Shown here piece after piece: positions 7,370 through 17,833 of a DNA stretch of 44,801 nucleotides. The notes below the pieces were generated by a model. It did no database searches and had not been told where the DNA came from. It saw nothing but the letters and a program-made list of their open reading frames with translations. Source of the DNA: a virus; the IMG/VR virus record IMGVR_UViG_3300024343_000023, positions 1-44,801 of that record; one strand, given 5' to 3'. Numbering within the stretch: the first letter of the stretch is position 1; each line of letters starts with the position of its first letter. The position numbers were made by a program, and so were the translations under genes.

Positions 7370-8149
7370 ATGGATACAGCAGAAGTTAATGCGGAGGCCT
7401 TTGCGGTCGAAGCAGGAGTTGTTCCAGTTGTAGCTGAGTCTTCAGACAACGCAGTTGTCGCTGACGCACTTACTACTAAGGCAACTTCCAAGTTTTATAC
7501 GGAAGATGACTTGGCTCGTGTACGTAGCCAAGAAAAAGAAAAACTCTACCCTCAGATTGATAAACTGAAGGAAGAACTAGATGGCATTAAGAAAGAGCGT
7601 GAAGCAGAACTTGCTGCACGTGCTGCAGATGCAGAAGCGAAAGCTAAGGCTGAGCAGGAAGCTCTTGAAAGTGACATGGATGTTCGTACCTTGCTTAAGA
7701 CCAAGGAAACAGAGTGGCAGGAGCAGTTGGAGCGTGAGCGTCAAGAACGTGAACGTGCCTTCGCTCTACTGGAACGCGAAAAGTCTTTTGCTGACCTACA
7801 GAACTACCGTTCACAACGTGTAGACGCAGAACGTGAAGCTATTATTCCTGAACTGTTAGACCTAATCAGTGGCAATACCCCTGAAGAAGTTGACGCAAGT
7901 ATTGCAGGCTTGAAGGAACGTTCCGCAAAGATTCTTGAATCGGCGCAGTCTGCTATGCAGAATGCACGGAAAGAAATGACGGGGACAAGGGTAACCACGC
8001 CCCCGCTCGGACAAATGGACACCAATATGGACCAACGCTCGTTAACGGCTGAAGATATTCAGTCAATGTCGATGAATGATTATGCAAAATACAGAGAGAA
8101 AATCTTGGGCGCTACAGCTCGAGGTAAGTCTCGCGGCTTGTTCGGGTAA
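7370..8149 (+). CDS. Capsid scaffolding protein
   Basis: A 259-residue protein dominated by a long, highly charged coiled coil (about residues 40-150: repeated Glu/Lys/Arg/Ala heptads such as RERQERERAF), followed by a helical C-terminus with TAEDIQSMSMNDYAKYREKIL, the usual capsid-binding end of scaffolds. It directly precedes the major capsid gene. The start at 7370 is chosen because AAAGGA lies at good distance; the frame is open to an ATG at 7328, which has no ribosome-binding site. No protease domain is visible here or nearby. Confidence 0.85.
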   Translation: MDTAEVNAEAFAVEAGVVPVVAESSDNAVVADALTTKATSKFYTEDDLARVRSQEKEKLYPQIDKLKEELDGIKKEREAELAARAADAEAKAKAEQEALESDMDVRTLLKTKETEWQEQLERERQERERAFALLEREKSFADLQNYRSQRVDAEREAIIPELLDLISGNTPEEVDASIAGLKERSAKILESAQSAMQNARKEMTGTRVTTPPLGQMDTNMDQRSLTAEDIQSMSMNDYAKYREKILGATARGKSRGLFG

Positions 8150-8193
8150 ATCCCACAATCCCAAATCCAACCAACAAGGAGTAAACAACTAAA

Positions 8194-9264
8194 ATGGCAT
8201 CTGGTATTACGGGTACTGGCAATCTAGCCGCAGCCCCAACAGCGTACTCAGGTACAAACACACAGTTGACTCAAGCGATTCAGACAATCTGGTCTAAGGA
8301 AATCCTTTTCCAGGCTATGCCTATCCTTCGCTTTGAGCAGTTCGCAGTCAAGAAGACTGAACTTGGTGTTGCACCTGGTCTACAGATTAACTTCATGCGT
8401 TACAACAACCTCGGCTTTGCAAACAGCCTAGTTGAAGGTGTTCGTATGCAGACAAACGCACTTACAGCACAGCAGTTCTCAATCACAGTAACAGAGCATG
8501 GTTATGCTCTTGCTGTATCAGAGCTATTGCTTAATGCTTCATTCGATGACGTAATGGCTTCAGCCTCACGTCTTCTTGGTCGTAACATGGCTATCTATCT
8601 TGACCAGCTATCACGCGACACACTATATGCAGCGACTTCAACAATCTACGGTGAAGACCGCTCATCACTCACAGCTGTAAACAACTGGTACGCAGATGGA
8701 ACAACAGCTTCATCTCGTGCAGCTATGACAGGTACCTACTACTTGACACCACACACAGTCAAGGACGCAGTAGAGACCCTAGCAACAAAGAACATCCCTC
8801 GCCTTGGTGAGACATATGTTGCTTTCGTTCACCCACACCAGTCACGTAAGCTACGTGACAATCCAGAATTCATCGAAGTAACCAAGTACGCAGCTCCAGG
8901 TAACTTCATGCTTGGTGAAATCGGTCGTTTGTACGACACAGTATTCATTGAGACCACACAGGTTCTCAAGGTTGCTGGCGGTGCTGGTACTTCTTACACA
9001 ACTGACACAACTGTTGCTAACCCAACTGTAACAGCTGGTGGTGGCTACATCACTCCTGCTACAAAGACAGGTAACGGTGGTTCAGACCGCTACGCAGCTA
9101 TCTTCATTGGAGATAACGCATTCGGTCACGCAATCTCTCTTCCAGTTGAACTCCGCGATGGCGGTATTCTTGACTTCGGTCGTGAGCATGCTCTTGCTTG
9201 GTACTCAATCTTCGGTCTTGGTCTAATCACTGACCAGTCTGTAATCATTGCAGAAACCAACTAA
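8194..9264 (+). CDS. Major capsid protein (N4-gp56 type)
   Basis: A 356-residue capsid subunit with AAGGAG upstream. The sequence follows the N4-gp56 capsid family: an N-terminal helix region (TQAIQTIWSKEILFQAMP), the ITVTEHGYALAVSELLLNAS segment, a helix with MAIYLDQLSRDTLYAA, then YVAFVHPHQSRKLRDNPEF, GEIGRLYDTVFIETT and a C-terminal FIGDNAFGHAISL strand. It assembles the icosahedral shell on the scaffold. It is followed by a strong hairpin that may protect or limit its transcript. Confidence 0.92.
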   Translation: MASGITGTGNLAAAPTAYSGTNTQLTQAIQTIWSKEILFQAMPILRFEQFAVKKTELGVAPGLQINFMRYNNLGFANSLVEGVRMQTNALTAQQFSITVTEHGYALAVSELLLNASFDDVMASASRLLGRNMAIYLDQLSRDTLYAATSTIYGEDRSSLTAVNNWYADGTTASSRAAMTGTYYLTPHTVKDAVETLATKNIPRLGETYVAFVHPHQSRKLRDNPEFIEVTKYAAPGNFMLGEIGRLYDTVFIETTQVLKVAGGAGTSYTTDTTVANPTVTAGGGYITPATKTGNGGSDRYAAIFIGDNAFGHAISLPVELRDGGILDFGREHALAWYSIFGLGLITDQSVIIAETN

Positions 9265-9280
9265 GCACTAATGTGCTAAT

Positions 9281-9304
9281 GGGGGAGGGCTACGGCCCTC
9301 CCCC
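9281..9304 (+). other. Stable hairpin after the capsid gene (TACG tetraloop)
   Basis: GGGGGAGGGC (9281-9290) pairs perfectly with GCCCTCCCCC (9295-9304) around a TACG tetraloop closed by C-G, the extra-stable cUACGg type. T9280/A9305 extend the stem. Only a weak T stretch follows, so stabilisation of the abundant capsid message or partial termination is more likely than full termination. Confidence 0.8.
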
Positions 9305-9335
9305 ACTTTAACAGACAATAATTAGGAGAATATAA

Positions 9336-9701
9336 ATGGCAAGTAAAGTAAAACCATCTGATGTCACAGGTCGCGCTCGTGAAGCGCAGATTTCTGATAA
9401 TGCAGAAGCATTGCAGTCTCGTTCATCAGAAATGTCAATGGCTACCGCCAACGCTCAGATTAAACTTGAGACCGAGGTCCTAGACGCTACTACCCCTAAT
9501 CGGGCAACAGTAATCGTTGATGAAGCTACAGTTGTAAGCAAGGGAGATGACACAGTTGTCATCCGTGTTGTCGAGGATATCGAAAACATGACCCTAGGTG
9601 CTGGCAACTTCTATAACTTCAAAGCAGGACAGAAGTACAAGGTTGACAAGCAAGTAGCCCAGCACCTTGAAGAAAAAGGTTATTTAGCTGGCGTTATCTA
9701 G
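9336..9701 (+). CDS. Small head-region protein
   Basis: A 121-residue protein with TAGGAG upstream. The N-terminal half is polar and helical; the C-terminal half has beta character and ends with FKAGQKYKVDKQVAQHLEEKGYLAGVI, a pattern common in small proteins next to phage capsid genes. A head-decoration or head-completion role is inferred from position between capsid gene and connector. A terminator follows. Confidence 0.6.
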   Translation: MASKVKPSDVTGRAREAQISDNAEALQSRSSEMSMATANAQIKLETEVLDATTPNRATVIVDEATVVSKGDDTVVIRVVEDIENMTLGAGNFYNFKAGQKYKVDKQVAQHLEEKGYLAGVI

Positions 9702-9719
9702 CATTAATTTTGGCGGATT

Positions 9720-9749
9720 AGCGGGCACATTGATGCCCGCTTTTTCGTT
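9720..9749 (+). terminator. Intrinsic terminator after the head block
   Basis: GCGGGCA (9721-9727) pairs with TGCCCGC (9734-9740), extended by A9720/T9741, with a six-base loop and then TTTTTCGTTT. It separates the head genes from the connector/fibre block starting at 9809. Confidence 0.88.
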
Positions 9750-9764
9750 TGTACGGATTTTTTG

Positions 9765-9795
9765 TCCATTTACTGACACCATGTATCAGTAGCGT
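9765..9795 (+). promoter_or_regulatory. Possible promoter or operator upstream of the connector gene
   Basis: After the terminator, TTGTCC is followed 16 bases later by TATCAG, a weak -35/-10-like pair. An imperfect inverted repeat (CTGACAC ... TATCAG) overlaps it. A promoter here would make sense after a terminator, but the match is poor. Confidence 0.25.
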
Positions 9796-9808
9796 TAGGA
9801 GTAAATGA

Positions 9809-10867
9809 GTGGCCCTCTTATCGGATTTGGTATCTCGCGTTCGCCTAGAACTTGGGGACCAAGGTAAAGAGTTTACTTTTACTGCACTTGGAGATGGTGT
9901 AACAAAAGAGTTTTATTTAAACAATAAGCCTATTGACGCATTTACCCTTACAGTCACGGTTACCGAAGAGTACATTCCAGCACCTACTGGCTACAAGCTA
10001 GAGGTAGACCAGGGAATCATTCGTTTTCAAAATCCAATCGCTGACGGGTCACTACTTACAGTCCACGGTACTGCTTACCGTTATTTTTCTGACTCTGACA
10101 TTGAGCGCTTTATTGATACAGCGGTGGGTCAGCACTTACATGAACGCACAGACGCTTACGGAAGCAGAATGTCAATCGGTGCTATCCCAGCAGTTGAAGA
10201 GTATCCAGTAGCTATCCTTTCAACTATTGAAGCTCTATGGGCCCTAGCTACTGACGCATCTTTTGATATTAACATCACTGCCCCAGATGGAGTGGTAATC
10301 CCACGTAGCCAGCGCTGGCAGCAATTGACTTCAATGATTCAACAGCGTCAAGAACAATATAAGCAGCTTTGCTCTGCTCTCAATATTGGCCTATGGCGTA
10401 TTCAAATGGGTACCCTACGTCGCGTTTCTCGTCACACCAATAAGCTTGTTCCTATCTATATGGCACAGGAGATTGACGACTCACGTAAACCAGAACGTGT
10501 GTATCTACCAAACGATTTAAATGGACGCCAAGTATTCCCAACTACAGTTCAGGCATACGATTTAGTTCTATATCAGGGTGACAGCTTTAGCCAAGACTTT
10601 GTTCTAGGAGCATCTGTTACTGGATTGGTATTTAAATCAGAGCTTAGAACCTACCCTAATTCACCCGCTAGATATGCGTCCTTTACTGTTACAATTATAG
10701 ACGCCGCAACTGGACGTATAAGAATTACGCTTACTCAGTCCGCTACTAAATATCTACCAGTGCGACTATTCTGGGATTTGCAGGCTACATCTACTACAGA
10801 TGCAACATTCCAAAAGACATTTTTGCGAGGTCAAGTGTTCGTAACCCAACAGGTATCGGTGGATTAA
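9809..10867 (+). CDS. Head-tail connector-like protein with C-terminal BppU-like domain
   Basis: A 352-residue protein started at GTG 9809 with AGGAG eight bases upstream. The N-terminal about 210 residues resemble connector/adaptor proteins: a short helical start ([15 protein letters not shown]), a beta insertion, then helices with [15 protein letters not shown] and a long helix at 165-195. The C-terminal part (about 225-352) has the strand pattern [15 protein letters not shown]...RFWDLQ, similar to N-terminal domains of upper baseplate (BppU) proteins that anchor receptor-binding parts. A dual head-side/fibre-anchoring protein would be unusual. Assignment is tentative. Confidence 0.55.
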   Translation: MALLSDLVSRVRLELGDQGKEFTFTALGDGVTKEFYLNNKPIDAFTLTVTVTEEYIPAPTGYKLEVDQGIIRFQNPIADGSLLTVHGTAYRYFSDSDIERFIDTAVGQHLHERTDAYGSRMSIGAIPAVEEYPVAILSTIEALWALATDASFDINITAPDGVVIPRSQRWQQLTSMIQQRQEQYKQLCSALNIGLWRIQMGTLRRVSRHTNKLVPIYMAQEIDDSRKPERVYLPNDLNGRQVFPTTVQAYDLVLYQGDSFSQDFVLGASVTGLVFKSELRTYPNSPARYASFTVTIIDAATGRIRITLTQSATKYLPVRLFWDLQATSTTDATFQKTFLRGQVFVTQQVSVD

Positions 10868-10868
10868 C

Positions 10869-13697
10869 GTGGCAGATATAATTATTGTTCCGCCAGATAA
10901 TGGCAACTGGTTCCCTACCCCAACGGGTCCTACAGGTATTTTAAACGGCCCTACTGGCCCTACTGGAGCAACAGGCCCTACAGGTCCACAAGGAGATTTT
11001 TCACAGTTCCTTGGTACCTTTGCAACTCTTACAGCTTTAACAACTGCGTACCCAACCCCAACACCTAATCAGTGGGCGTTTGTACGCATCACAGGTGATA
11101 CTGCAAATATTCGCGTCTATCGTCGCAGTAACAATGCTTGGGTATTTGACACACTTCCACTACCTGCTGGCGCAACAGGAGCAACTGGTCCTACTGGACT
11201 TACAGGTGCAACAGGCCCACAAGGTAATCAAGGTAACGCTGGTGTAACTGGTCCTACTGGTCCACAAGGTGTATCTGGTTTAGCTGGAACTACAGGCCCT
11301 ACTGGTGCCCCTGGTCAAGGTTTAAATCTTCTTGGAGAGTACGCAACACTTGCAGCATTGCAAGCTGCACGTCCAACAGGTACAGCTGGTGACGCTTGGT
11401 TACTTGCTAACGGTAATTTAGTTATTTGGGATACCGTTACTTCAGCATGGAAGAACGTTGGAAACTTAGAAGGCCCTACTGGTGCAACTGGTAGTACTGG
11501 TCCTACAGGTGCAACAGGACCTCAAGGAGCGCTTGGTCCTCTTGGACCACAAGGTGCACAAGGTGCTACGGGTGCTACTGGAGCACAAGGACCTACAGGT
11601 TTAGCTGGTCCTAAGGGTGACACTGGTGCTGCAGGTCCTCAAGGTATTTCAGGTTTACAAGGTCCTACTGGTCCTATTGGTCTTCTTGGACCTACAGGTG
11701 GTCAAGGACCTCGTGGTGTTGGTTATGGAAACGTAACTTCTGTAACCGCTCTTTCTTATACTCTTGGTAGTAAAGTTTTCACTTTATCTAGCGCTGACCA
11801 CGCTTTTATATCAGGCATGAGAGTACGTGCAGTTCTTCAATCTAACTCAGGTATATTTCTTGAAGGTCGTGCAACAGTAAGTAATGGTGGACTTACCCTC
11901 ACTATAATTGCTGACAACGGTCAAGGTGGAGACTTTAACGGGATTTACAGCGGTTGGGTTTTTGCAGCAACTGGTGAAGTTGGTGGTATCGGTGCTGTTG
12001 GTGACACTGGTCCAACAGGACCTACAGGCGCGGCTTCAACAGTCGTAGGACCCACAGGACCTGCTGGTACATCTGGCGGTATTGATTTAACAGTAACCGC
12101 AGACTCCACACCTAATTATGTAATCAACGGATTAACAAATCCAACTATCACTGTTATCCGTGGTCTTCGTTATCGTTTAACTATTAATACAGTTGGAAAT
12201 AGATTTAGAGTACAGACTACACAAGGTGCGTATAACGCTGGTACTCAATACACAACTGGCTTTACTAACCTAGGTATTGAATCTGGAACTATCTTCTGGG
12301 ATGTTCCATTTACAGGCCCAGCTACTTTATATGTTGTTTCTCAAGACAATTCTAATTTAAATGCAGTCTTTACTCTAACAGCTGCTGGTCCACAGGGTGC
12401 AACGGGTCCAACTGGTGCAACAGGTGCTGCTTCTACAGTAGCTGGCCCAACAGGTCCACAAGGAGCTGTTGGTCCTACAGGCGCAGTTGGTGCAACTGGT
12501 CCACAAGGAAATACTGGTTCCCAGGGTATTCCAGGTCTTCCTGGTGCTCAAGGAGCAACAGGTCCACAAGGTCCACAAGGTATTGCAGGTTCTACTGGTA
12601 CTCCAGGTGCTGTGGGTACTGCAGGTGCTACTGGTGCTGTTGGACCTACAGGTGCGACTGGTGCTGCTGGTGCATCTATTTATGTACTTGGAACTTACAA
12701 CAGTTTTGCAGAACTTACCTCAGCTCAACCATTTGGTGCTGTTGGAGATGGTTACCTTGTAAACGGAAACCTCTTTGTATGGGGCGGTTCTTCATGGATT
12801 AACGCTGGGTTTATTCAAGGACCTACAGGTGCTACAGGTGCTCAAGGAGCACAAGGTTTACTTGGTCCAACAGGTGCTCAGGGTAATCAAGGTACACAAG
12901 GTGTTCAAGGTGTCCAAGGTCCAGTCGGCCCTACAGGTGCGGTTGGTCCTACAGGAGCAACTGGCGCACAAGGTATTCAAGGTGTTGTAGGTCCTACAGG
13001 TGCTACTGGAGCTGCATCAACAGTTCCTGGACCTACAGGACCTCAAGGTGTTGGTCTTCAAATCAAGGGAACATTCAATACTTTTGCTGAACTTCTATCA
13101 GCGGTTCCAACAGGTGTTACTGGTGATGGCTATCTTATTGCTGGACAGCTTTATGTTTGGCAGGGTGTTCAGTGGGTCAATGCTGGAACTGTTCAAGGAC
13201 CTACTGGTGTAATTGGTCCACAAGGACCAACAGGTGCACAAGGTGTTATTGGTTTAACTGGTGCCACAGGTGCAACTGGTGCCACAGGTTCTACAGGTGC
13301 GGCTCCATTTACAATTATTGGAACTTGGCAGCAAGGTATTACTTATTCTCCAGGTCAAGCAGTCTTCTACGACACCCCTACATTAAAGGGAACTTATGTT
13401 CGTAGAAACAACGCTTCAACTCCTGGAATCACACCTTTAGAAGACCCAGCAAACTGGTTAGCTCTTGTTGCTGCAACTATTGGTAATACAGGTCCTACAG
13501 GACCGCAAGGTTTAACTGGTTTACAAGGCCCATTAGGACCTACAGGTATTCAAGGACCAACTGGTCCTACAGGAAATCAAGGTTTACTGGGTCCAACAGG
13601 CCCTACAGGCACTACACTACTTAACGTAGATGCTGGGACTCCAACTACTAACTATGGTGGAGTTGATGTTATCGACAGCGGAGGAGTCATTCAGTAA
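10869..13697 (+). CDS. Collagen-like tail fibre with interspersed globular modules
   Basis: A 942-residue fibre, GTG start at 10869 just after the preceding stop. Long Gly-X-Y runs ([16 protein letters not shown] type) would form collagen-like triple helices. They alternate with globular modules: four related about 45-residue units beginning near residues 47, 154, 606 and 732 ([36 protein letters not shown] and similar, ending WxNAG/WKNVG), a beta module at about 285-374, a beta-sandwich-like module at about 402-507, and near 815-865 a [17 protein letters not shown] unit like CBM5/12-type sugar-binding modules. Thr-rich Y positions may be glycosylated; a glycosyltransferase lies downstream. 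It probably mediates host attachment. Confidence 0.9.
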   Translation: MADIIIVPPDNGNWFPTPTGPTGILNGPTGPTGATGPTGPQGDFSQFLGTFATLTALTTAYPTPTPNQWAFVRITGDTANIRVYRRSNNAWVFDTLPLPAGATGATGPTGLTGATGPQGNQGNAGVTGPTGPQGVSGLAGTTGPTGAPGQGLNLLGEYATLAALQAARPTGTAGDAWLLANGNLVIWDTVTSAWKNVGNLEGPTGATGSTGPTGATGPQGALGPLGPQGAQGATGATGAQGPTGLAGPKGDTGAAGPQGISGLQGPTGPIGLLGPTGGQGPRGVGYGNVTSVTALSYTLGSKVFTLSSADHAFISGMRVRAVLQSNSGIFLEGRATVSNGGLTLTIIADNGQGGDFNGIYSGWVFAATGEVGGIGAVGDTGPTGPTGAASTVVGPTGPAGTSGGIDLTVTADSTPNYVINGLTNPTITVIRGLRYRLTINTVGNRFRVQTTQGAYNAGTQYTTGFTNLGIESGTIFWDVPFTGPATLYVVSQDNSNLNAVFTLTAAGPQGATGPTGATGAASTVAGPTGPQGAVGPTGAVGATGPQGNTGSQGIPGLPGAQGATGPQGPQGIAGSTGTPGAVGTAGATGAVGPTGATGAAGASIYVLGTYNSFAELTSAQPFGAVGDGYLVNGNLFVWGGSSWINAGFIQGPTGATGAQGAQGLLGPTGAQGNQGTQGVQGVQGPVGPTGAVGPTGATGAQGIQGVVGPTGATGAASTVPGPTGPQGVGLQIKGTFNTFAELLSAVPTGVTGDGYLIAGQLYVWQGVQWVNAGTVQGPTGVIGPQGPTGAQGVIGLTGATGATGATGSTGAAPFTIIGTWQQGITYSPGQAVFYDTPTLKGTYVRRNNASTPGITPLEDPANWLALVAATIGNTGPTGPQGLTGLQGPLGPTGIQGPTGPTGNQGLLGPTGPTGTTLLNVDAGTPTTNYGGVDVIDSGGVIQ

Positions 13698-14110
13698 TGG
13701 CAATTAAAGTACAGTTACGTCGCGGAACAGCGTCGCAATGGTCAACAACAAACCCTCTGCTTGCAGAAGGTGAGCTTGGTCTTGAACTAGACACTGGAAA
13801 ATTTAAAATTGGCAACGGTACACAGCTTTGGAATGCGTTAGTATATGCCAGTGGTATTCAAGGTCCAACTGGACCTGCAGGTGTTGCTGGTGCAAACGGC
13901 GCTACTGGACCCGCTGGTGTAGATGGCGTTGCGGGACCAACAGGACTTCGTGGACCTACAGGTGTTGCAGGACCAGCTGGTGATGGTGGACGTGGTGAAG
14001 AATTAGTTATGGATGCTCAATTAGAGCTAGGACTATTTTTTCCTCGTTACTCTCAGACCAGAACAACAACAGTTACATCAACCGTTATTCCACCGATAGC
14101 GTTAATTTAG
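13697..14110 (+). CDS. Short fibre: Mtd_N-like head plus collagen repeat
   Basis: A 137-residue protein whose ATG overlaps the previous stop by one base. Residues 1-50 follow the N-terminal pattern of the major tropism determinant and many fibre proteins: VQLRRGTASQWSTTNPLLAE, GELGLELDTGKFKIGNG, then LWNALVY. A short Gly-X-Y collagen stretch (about 54-97) and a beta C-terminus with a Thr/Val-rich end follow. It probably trimerises and attaches or caps the larger collagen fibre. Translational coupling suggests that the two are made together. Confidence 0.8.
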   Translation: MAIKVQLRRGTASQWSTTNPLLAEGELGLELDTGKFKIGNGTQLWNALVYASGIQGPTGPAGVAGANGATGPAGVDGVAGPTGLRGPTGVAGPAGDGGRGEELVMDAQLELGLFFPRYSQTRTTTVTSTVIPPIALI

Positions 14111-14122
14111 GAAGGTAAGTGA

Positions 14123-17100
14123 ATGGCACGTAATATTGCTCCAGAGGCGTATGTATTTAATCCGACTCTTAAAACAATCACTATTAATCGTTATATCCAA
14201 GAGAAGCACATCTTCCTTATTGTTAACTCAATCTTTAACAAAGTACTATTTAACTTCTCTGACCCAACATTAACAGCAACAGTCTCTTACATTTACCCAA
14301 CTTACAGTATTTCAAACACTACTGCTGAAACCGTTTATAAGACGGTCATCACTTTGACAGGCTCTGGCTGTGACACCACAGGCATGACATCTGGTGACGT
14401 TCTACAGATTATTCTTGATGACGAAGAGCAAAAAGTAACTTTTGAAGATACATTTATTGACGGAGCACAAAAGCTTCGTACCTCAACTCCACAGTCTCTT
14501 ATGGATACTGACTTTGAATACTCAGTACAGCCATCTAAGTGGGAGTCTTTATTCTTAGCTAATGGCTACCCTTCATTCTTTGCAAAGGGTACTGGTGGTA
14601 ACTCATTTGATGTTCTTACAGTAACTGGTGATGGTATTCGCCCTCGTTCAACTATTACAGTAACAACAGCTCTTCCTCACGGTCTATCTGCAGGTCAGAT
14701 TGTTTCTGTTCAGGAAACACTTAACTATCTTGCAGAAGGTACCTCTCTTGTAACAGCTGTTCCTTCAACAACCACTTTCCAGTACACAGCTCGTGGAGCT
14801 GTATCTGGTGATATTCAATCTGGAAGTCTTACATCTATCTACGGTGGAGATATCTTTGATGGAGCTCACATCCCTGGCGGTAACTTCCCAATTGGCGGTG
14901 TTAACACGCTTAATCGTTGGAGAGCAACTACAGATGGTGCTGCACCAGTATCAACAGTAACAGTTATCTTTGACCAGCCACACGGAGTATTTCCAGGAAA
15001 CCTTATCGTTGTTTCTGGTACTAACAGTATTGATGGTAACTGGCAGGTAACTAAAGTTGCTACACAGACAAGCTTGGAATTCCAATTGTCTCGTCAGCAG
15101 TCCGCTGTATCAGTCCCTACTACAGCTCTTATCTTTACTAAGGGCGACTCATACGTTGTACACCGTCCATATGACGGCGGTGTTTCTATTTCTACTGCAA
15201 CTAACTCAATGGGTTCTCAAGTTATTCGTCAAACCCGCCGTTACTTCCGTTACCAGTCAGGTAAGGGAATGCAGTTTTCAACAGGTGCACAGCTAACTCC
15301 TGTATACGATGTAGAGCAGCTATTTATCAATGGTGGTTCTGTTGGTCCAGCAATTGTTACAGTTAAAACTGTACAAGACCACGGTATGCAGGCAGGCGTG
15401 AAAATTGATATTGAAGGCGTTAAAACACGCTTTGCTTACAACCCATTTAATGGCGATGATATTACTGTTACTCGCATTATTGACGTTAATACATTTGAGT
15501 ACGCAGTAACTCTTACACAGGCACTACCTGCAGTAGACTGGAACCCAGCAGGAACTAACGTCTACATCCATGCTCGTAAGTGGTATGGCGCTGTTACACG
15601 TGCTGGTATGTATGATGACCAGAACGGTTTCTACTTTGAGTACGATGGTCAGAAAATTTATGCTTGCCGTCGACATTCAGAAAAAGAGGGTATTGGTCGC
15701 GTAAACGTAACTAAGAATTCAAGCTTTGTTACTGGATTAAATACTCAGTTCCGTAAGCAGTTAACAGTGGGTCAGTCTATTGTTATCAAGGGTGCTTCTT
15801 ACAAGATTGTTTCAATCAACAGCGCAACCTCTATGAATATCTCCCCTGCTTATCGCGGAGCTACTGGTACTCGTACTCGTTACCTACTTACACAGTCTGA
15901 CCGATTCCCTCAAGAACTTTGGAACGAAGATAAGTTTGATGGTACAGGCGCTTCAGGTTACAAGCTTGACATGGGTCGTATGCAGATGATTTACATCGAC
16001 TACACATGGTACGGTGCTGGAACTATCCGCTTCGGTATGCGTGGTCCTAATGGAAAAATTTACTGGTGCCACCGTATGCCACAGAACAACGTTAACAACA
16101 GCGCATACCAGCGCTCTGGTAACTTGCCTGCTCGCTACGAGGTTTCTAATGACCCATCAATCTTTACTAAGATGATTGCTGGTGCTGCTGGAACTCTTGG
16201 CGCTCAGCTTGCTCCTAACGACCTAAGCTTATGGGTAGAAGACGCTAGCGCGTTCCCACCTGCTGGCTTCATTTATGTTCGTGATGCAGTGAACTGTGAA
16301 ATTATGCGATATACATCTATCGATGCATTCAATGCAGCACCTGGCGGATACAGGATTAATCTTGCGCAACGTCGTGCGTCTATTACACAGGTTTACCCAG
16401 ACCTACCGTTCACTTACTCTGGAACTACAACTCCAGTAACATTTACTCCAGACTCATCTATTACAGGTGTTGGTGGAGATGCTCAGGTTGCAGTTCAGTC
16501 TATTACTCAAAACTGCGCACCTATCATCAGCCACTGGGGTTCTTCAGTAATCATGGATGGTCGTTTTGATAACGATGCTAACTTCATCTTTACTGGTGGT
16601 ATGACAAAGCTTCTTAATGTGGCACCTGGTGTTACTCGCCCACTGATTGCTATTCGTTTGGCACCATCGGTAGACAACGCTATTGCTCGTAACTTTGGTA
16701 TTCGAGAGCTTGCTAACCGCATGCAGCTTCAGCTTAACTCTATCGGTGTTTCTACAAACGGACAGTTCCGTATTGATGGAGTTCTTAACCCTGCACAGAT
16801 TCTTTACAACTCCTACACACCAGCTAACCTTACAACTACCCGTTCATCCGTAACTGGTACTTCTGGTCAGATTACTATCACTATTGCTGATACAACTGGT
16901 ACTACAGGTATCATCCCAGGTATGTTGGTATCAGGAACTGGTATTGGCGCTGGAGCTCAGATTTCCTCTGTAACAGCTAACATCATCAGCCTATCTGTTC
17001 CTAACAGTGGAACAGTATCTGGAACCATTACCTTCACCCCACGTTCGGGCTTTATCGGACTTCCTGATGACTGGAGCCGTGACCTTGTTGGTTCTGGTTC

Positions 17101-17419
17101 TTTGGCTCAGGTTATCTACTTTGATAACTCAGGTCCTGGAGCGGGTAACGTTCAGGCAGCCTCTGGACGTGTCCTTGGTGGAGACTCTGTAGCCTCATTC
17201 TTTACTGAAAACGGCGGTGGTGGTACTAACTACAACGTCTCTAACTACGACCTTCGTACCGTCCGCGACCTTGGTAACTCAATTATCTCTGGCGATGGAA
17301 ACGTCTCAAGCCCTTCATACCCTAACGGCCCAGACGTTTTGGTCCTAACAGCGACCAATATCGGAGCTGCAACCGCCAACATTTCAGCTCGTATCTCATG
17401 GATTGAGGCACAGGCATAA
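14123..17419 (+). CDS. Large fibre/tail structural protein with repeated beta modules
   Basis: A 1098-residue beta-rich protein with GGAAGGT upstream. It contains at least three versions of a module of about 55 residues (near 178-235, 276-335 and 410-465) with a hallmark PHG(L/V) or DHGM then G-x-x-V-x-I/V and a closing xTxFxY/xSLEFQ strand, and another beta module at about 911-975 (GMLVSGTGIGAGAQISSV). Related modules occur in the 1223-residue fibre, the gpJ-like and gpI-like proteins. Cys and metal-like motifs are few. A tail-tip/fibre role is inferred from size, repeats and neighbours. It was not matched to a known named protein. Confidence 0.75.
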   Translation: MARNIAPEAYVFNPTLKTITINRYIQEKHIFLIVNSIFNKVLFNFSDPTLTATVSYIYPTYSISNTTAETVYKTVITLTGSGCDTTGMTSGDVLQIILDDEEQKVTFEDTFIDGAQKLRTSTPQSLMDTDFEYSVQPSKWESLFLANGYPSFFAKGTGGNSFDVLTVTGDGIRPRSTITVTTALPHGLSAGQIVSVQETLNYLAEGTSLVTAVPSTTTFQYTARGAVSGDIQSGSLTSIYGGDIFDGAHIPGGNFPIGGVNTLNRWRATTDGAAPVSTVTVIFDQPHGVFPGNLIVVSGTNSIDGNWQVTKVATQTSLEFQLSRQQSAVSVPTTALIFTKGDSYVVHRPYDGGVSISTATNSMGSQVIRQTRRYFRYQSGKGMQFSTGAQLTPVYDVEQLFINGGSVGPAIVTVKTVQDHGMQAGVKIDIEGVKTRFAYNPFNGDDITVTRIIDVNTFEYAVTLTQALPAVDWNPAGTNVYIHARKWYGAVTRAGMYDDQNGFYFEYDGQKIYACRRHSEKEGIGRVNVTKNSSFVTGLNTQFRKQLTVGQSIVIKGASYKIVSINSATSMNISPAYRGATGTRTRYLLTQSDRFPQELWNEDKFDGTGASGYKLDMGRMQMIYIDYTWYGAGTIRFGMRGPNGKIYWCHRMPQNNVNNSAYQRSGNLPARYEVSNDPSIFTKMIAGAAGTLGAQLAPNDLSLWVEDASAFPPAGFIYVRDAVNCEIMRYTSIDAFNAAPGGYRINLAQRRASITQVYPDLPFTYSGTTTPVTFTPDSSITGVGGDAQVAVQSITQNCAPIISHWGSSVIMDGRFDNDANFIFTGGMTKLLNVAPGVTRPLIAIRLAPSVDNAIARNFGIRELANRMQLQLNSIGVSTNGQFRIDGVLNPAQILYNSYTPANLTTTRSSVTGTSGQITITIADTTGTTGIIPGMLVSGTGIGAGAQISSVTANIISLSVPNSGTVSGTITFTPRSGFIGLPDDWSRDLVGSGSLAQVIYFDNSGPGAGNVQAASGRVLGGDSVASFFTENGGGGTNYNVSNYDLRTVRDLGNSIISGDGNVSSPSYPNGPDVLVLTATNIGAATANISARISWIEAQA

Positions 17420-17487
17420 TGTTAAAGGTTTACAGTGCCCCTTTTTTAAAAAACGCTATACTTTTAATAACCTCGGAAGGTAGGTAA
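17419..17487 (+). CDS. Possible 22-residue coupled peptide
   Basis: The stop of the 1098-residue gene overlaps an ATG (TAATG at 17417-17421) that opens a 22-codon frame (MLKVYSAPFLKNAILLITS...) ending seven bases before the next gene. Coupled reinitiation is possible. It may be a leader peptide or chance; no conservation can be tested here. Confidence 0.2.
   Translation: MLKVYSAPFLKNAILLITSEGR
17457..17462 (+). promoter_or_regulatory. Possible -10 element (TATACT)
   Basis: TATACT lies 33 bases upstream of the ATG at 17495. No -35 is found at normal spacing (TTTACA is 22 bases away). An internal promoter for the small-fibre block is possible but weakly supported. Confidence 0.22.
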
Positions 17488-17494
17488 ATATAGA

Positions 17495-17833
17495 ATGCCT
17501 GATTATACATCCTTAGCTACGCAGATTGATTCCGTTAAATCGGAAATCACAACCAGCCTTGCAGCTAGTACCTATACAGCACAAGAGCTAATCTACGTCG
17601 CAAAGACACTTGAAACTTTAGGCACCCTTCTGGGCGTCAATGACATTGTTGCTGCAACCGCTGACCGCGTAACAGCAATCACTACTGCTGGTACAACACA
17701 GGTTACTGCTGTTAATACCGCAGGCACAACACAGGTTTCTGCAGTCAACACTGCGGGAAATAACAAGGTAGCGGCTATTCAAGCAGAAGCAGCTAATCTA
17801 ACCAATCTAGCGTATATAGGAGTACTAGCGTAA
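17495..17833 (+). CDS. Small fibre-associated protein with 10-residue repeats
   Basis: A 112-residue protein with GGAAGGTAGG upstream. The N-terminal half is helical; residues about 68-97 hold three near-identical units (TAGTTQVTAVN, TAGTTQVSAVN, TAGNNKVAAIQ), a pattern typical of trimeric coiled-coil or beta-helical fibre stalks. The end overlaps the next gene (TAATG). A small stalk or adaptor in the fibre cassette is inferred. Confidence 0.65.
   Translation: MPDYTSLATQIDSVKSEITTSLAASTYTAQELIYVAKTLETLGTLLGVNDIVAATADRVTAITTAGTTQVTAVNTAGTTQVSAVNTAGNNKVAAIQAEAANLTNLAYIGVLA

Noticed and set aside
12375-12578. Trp/Cys/Thr-rich minus-strand frame opposite the collagen repeats
   Set aside because: It is the antisense of Gly-X-Y codons, has no ribosome-binding site, and its composition is an artefact of the repeat.
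10869-13697. Tandem repeats as a CRISPR array
   Set aside because: The repeats encode Gly-X-Y in one open frame and are not spaced by unique spacers of constant length.
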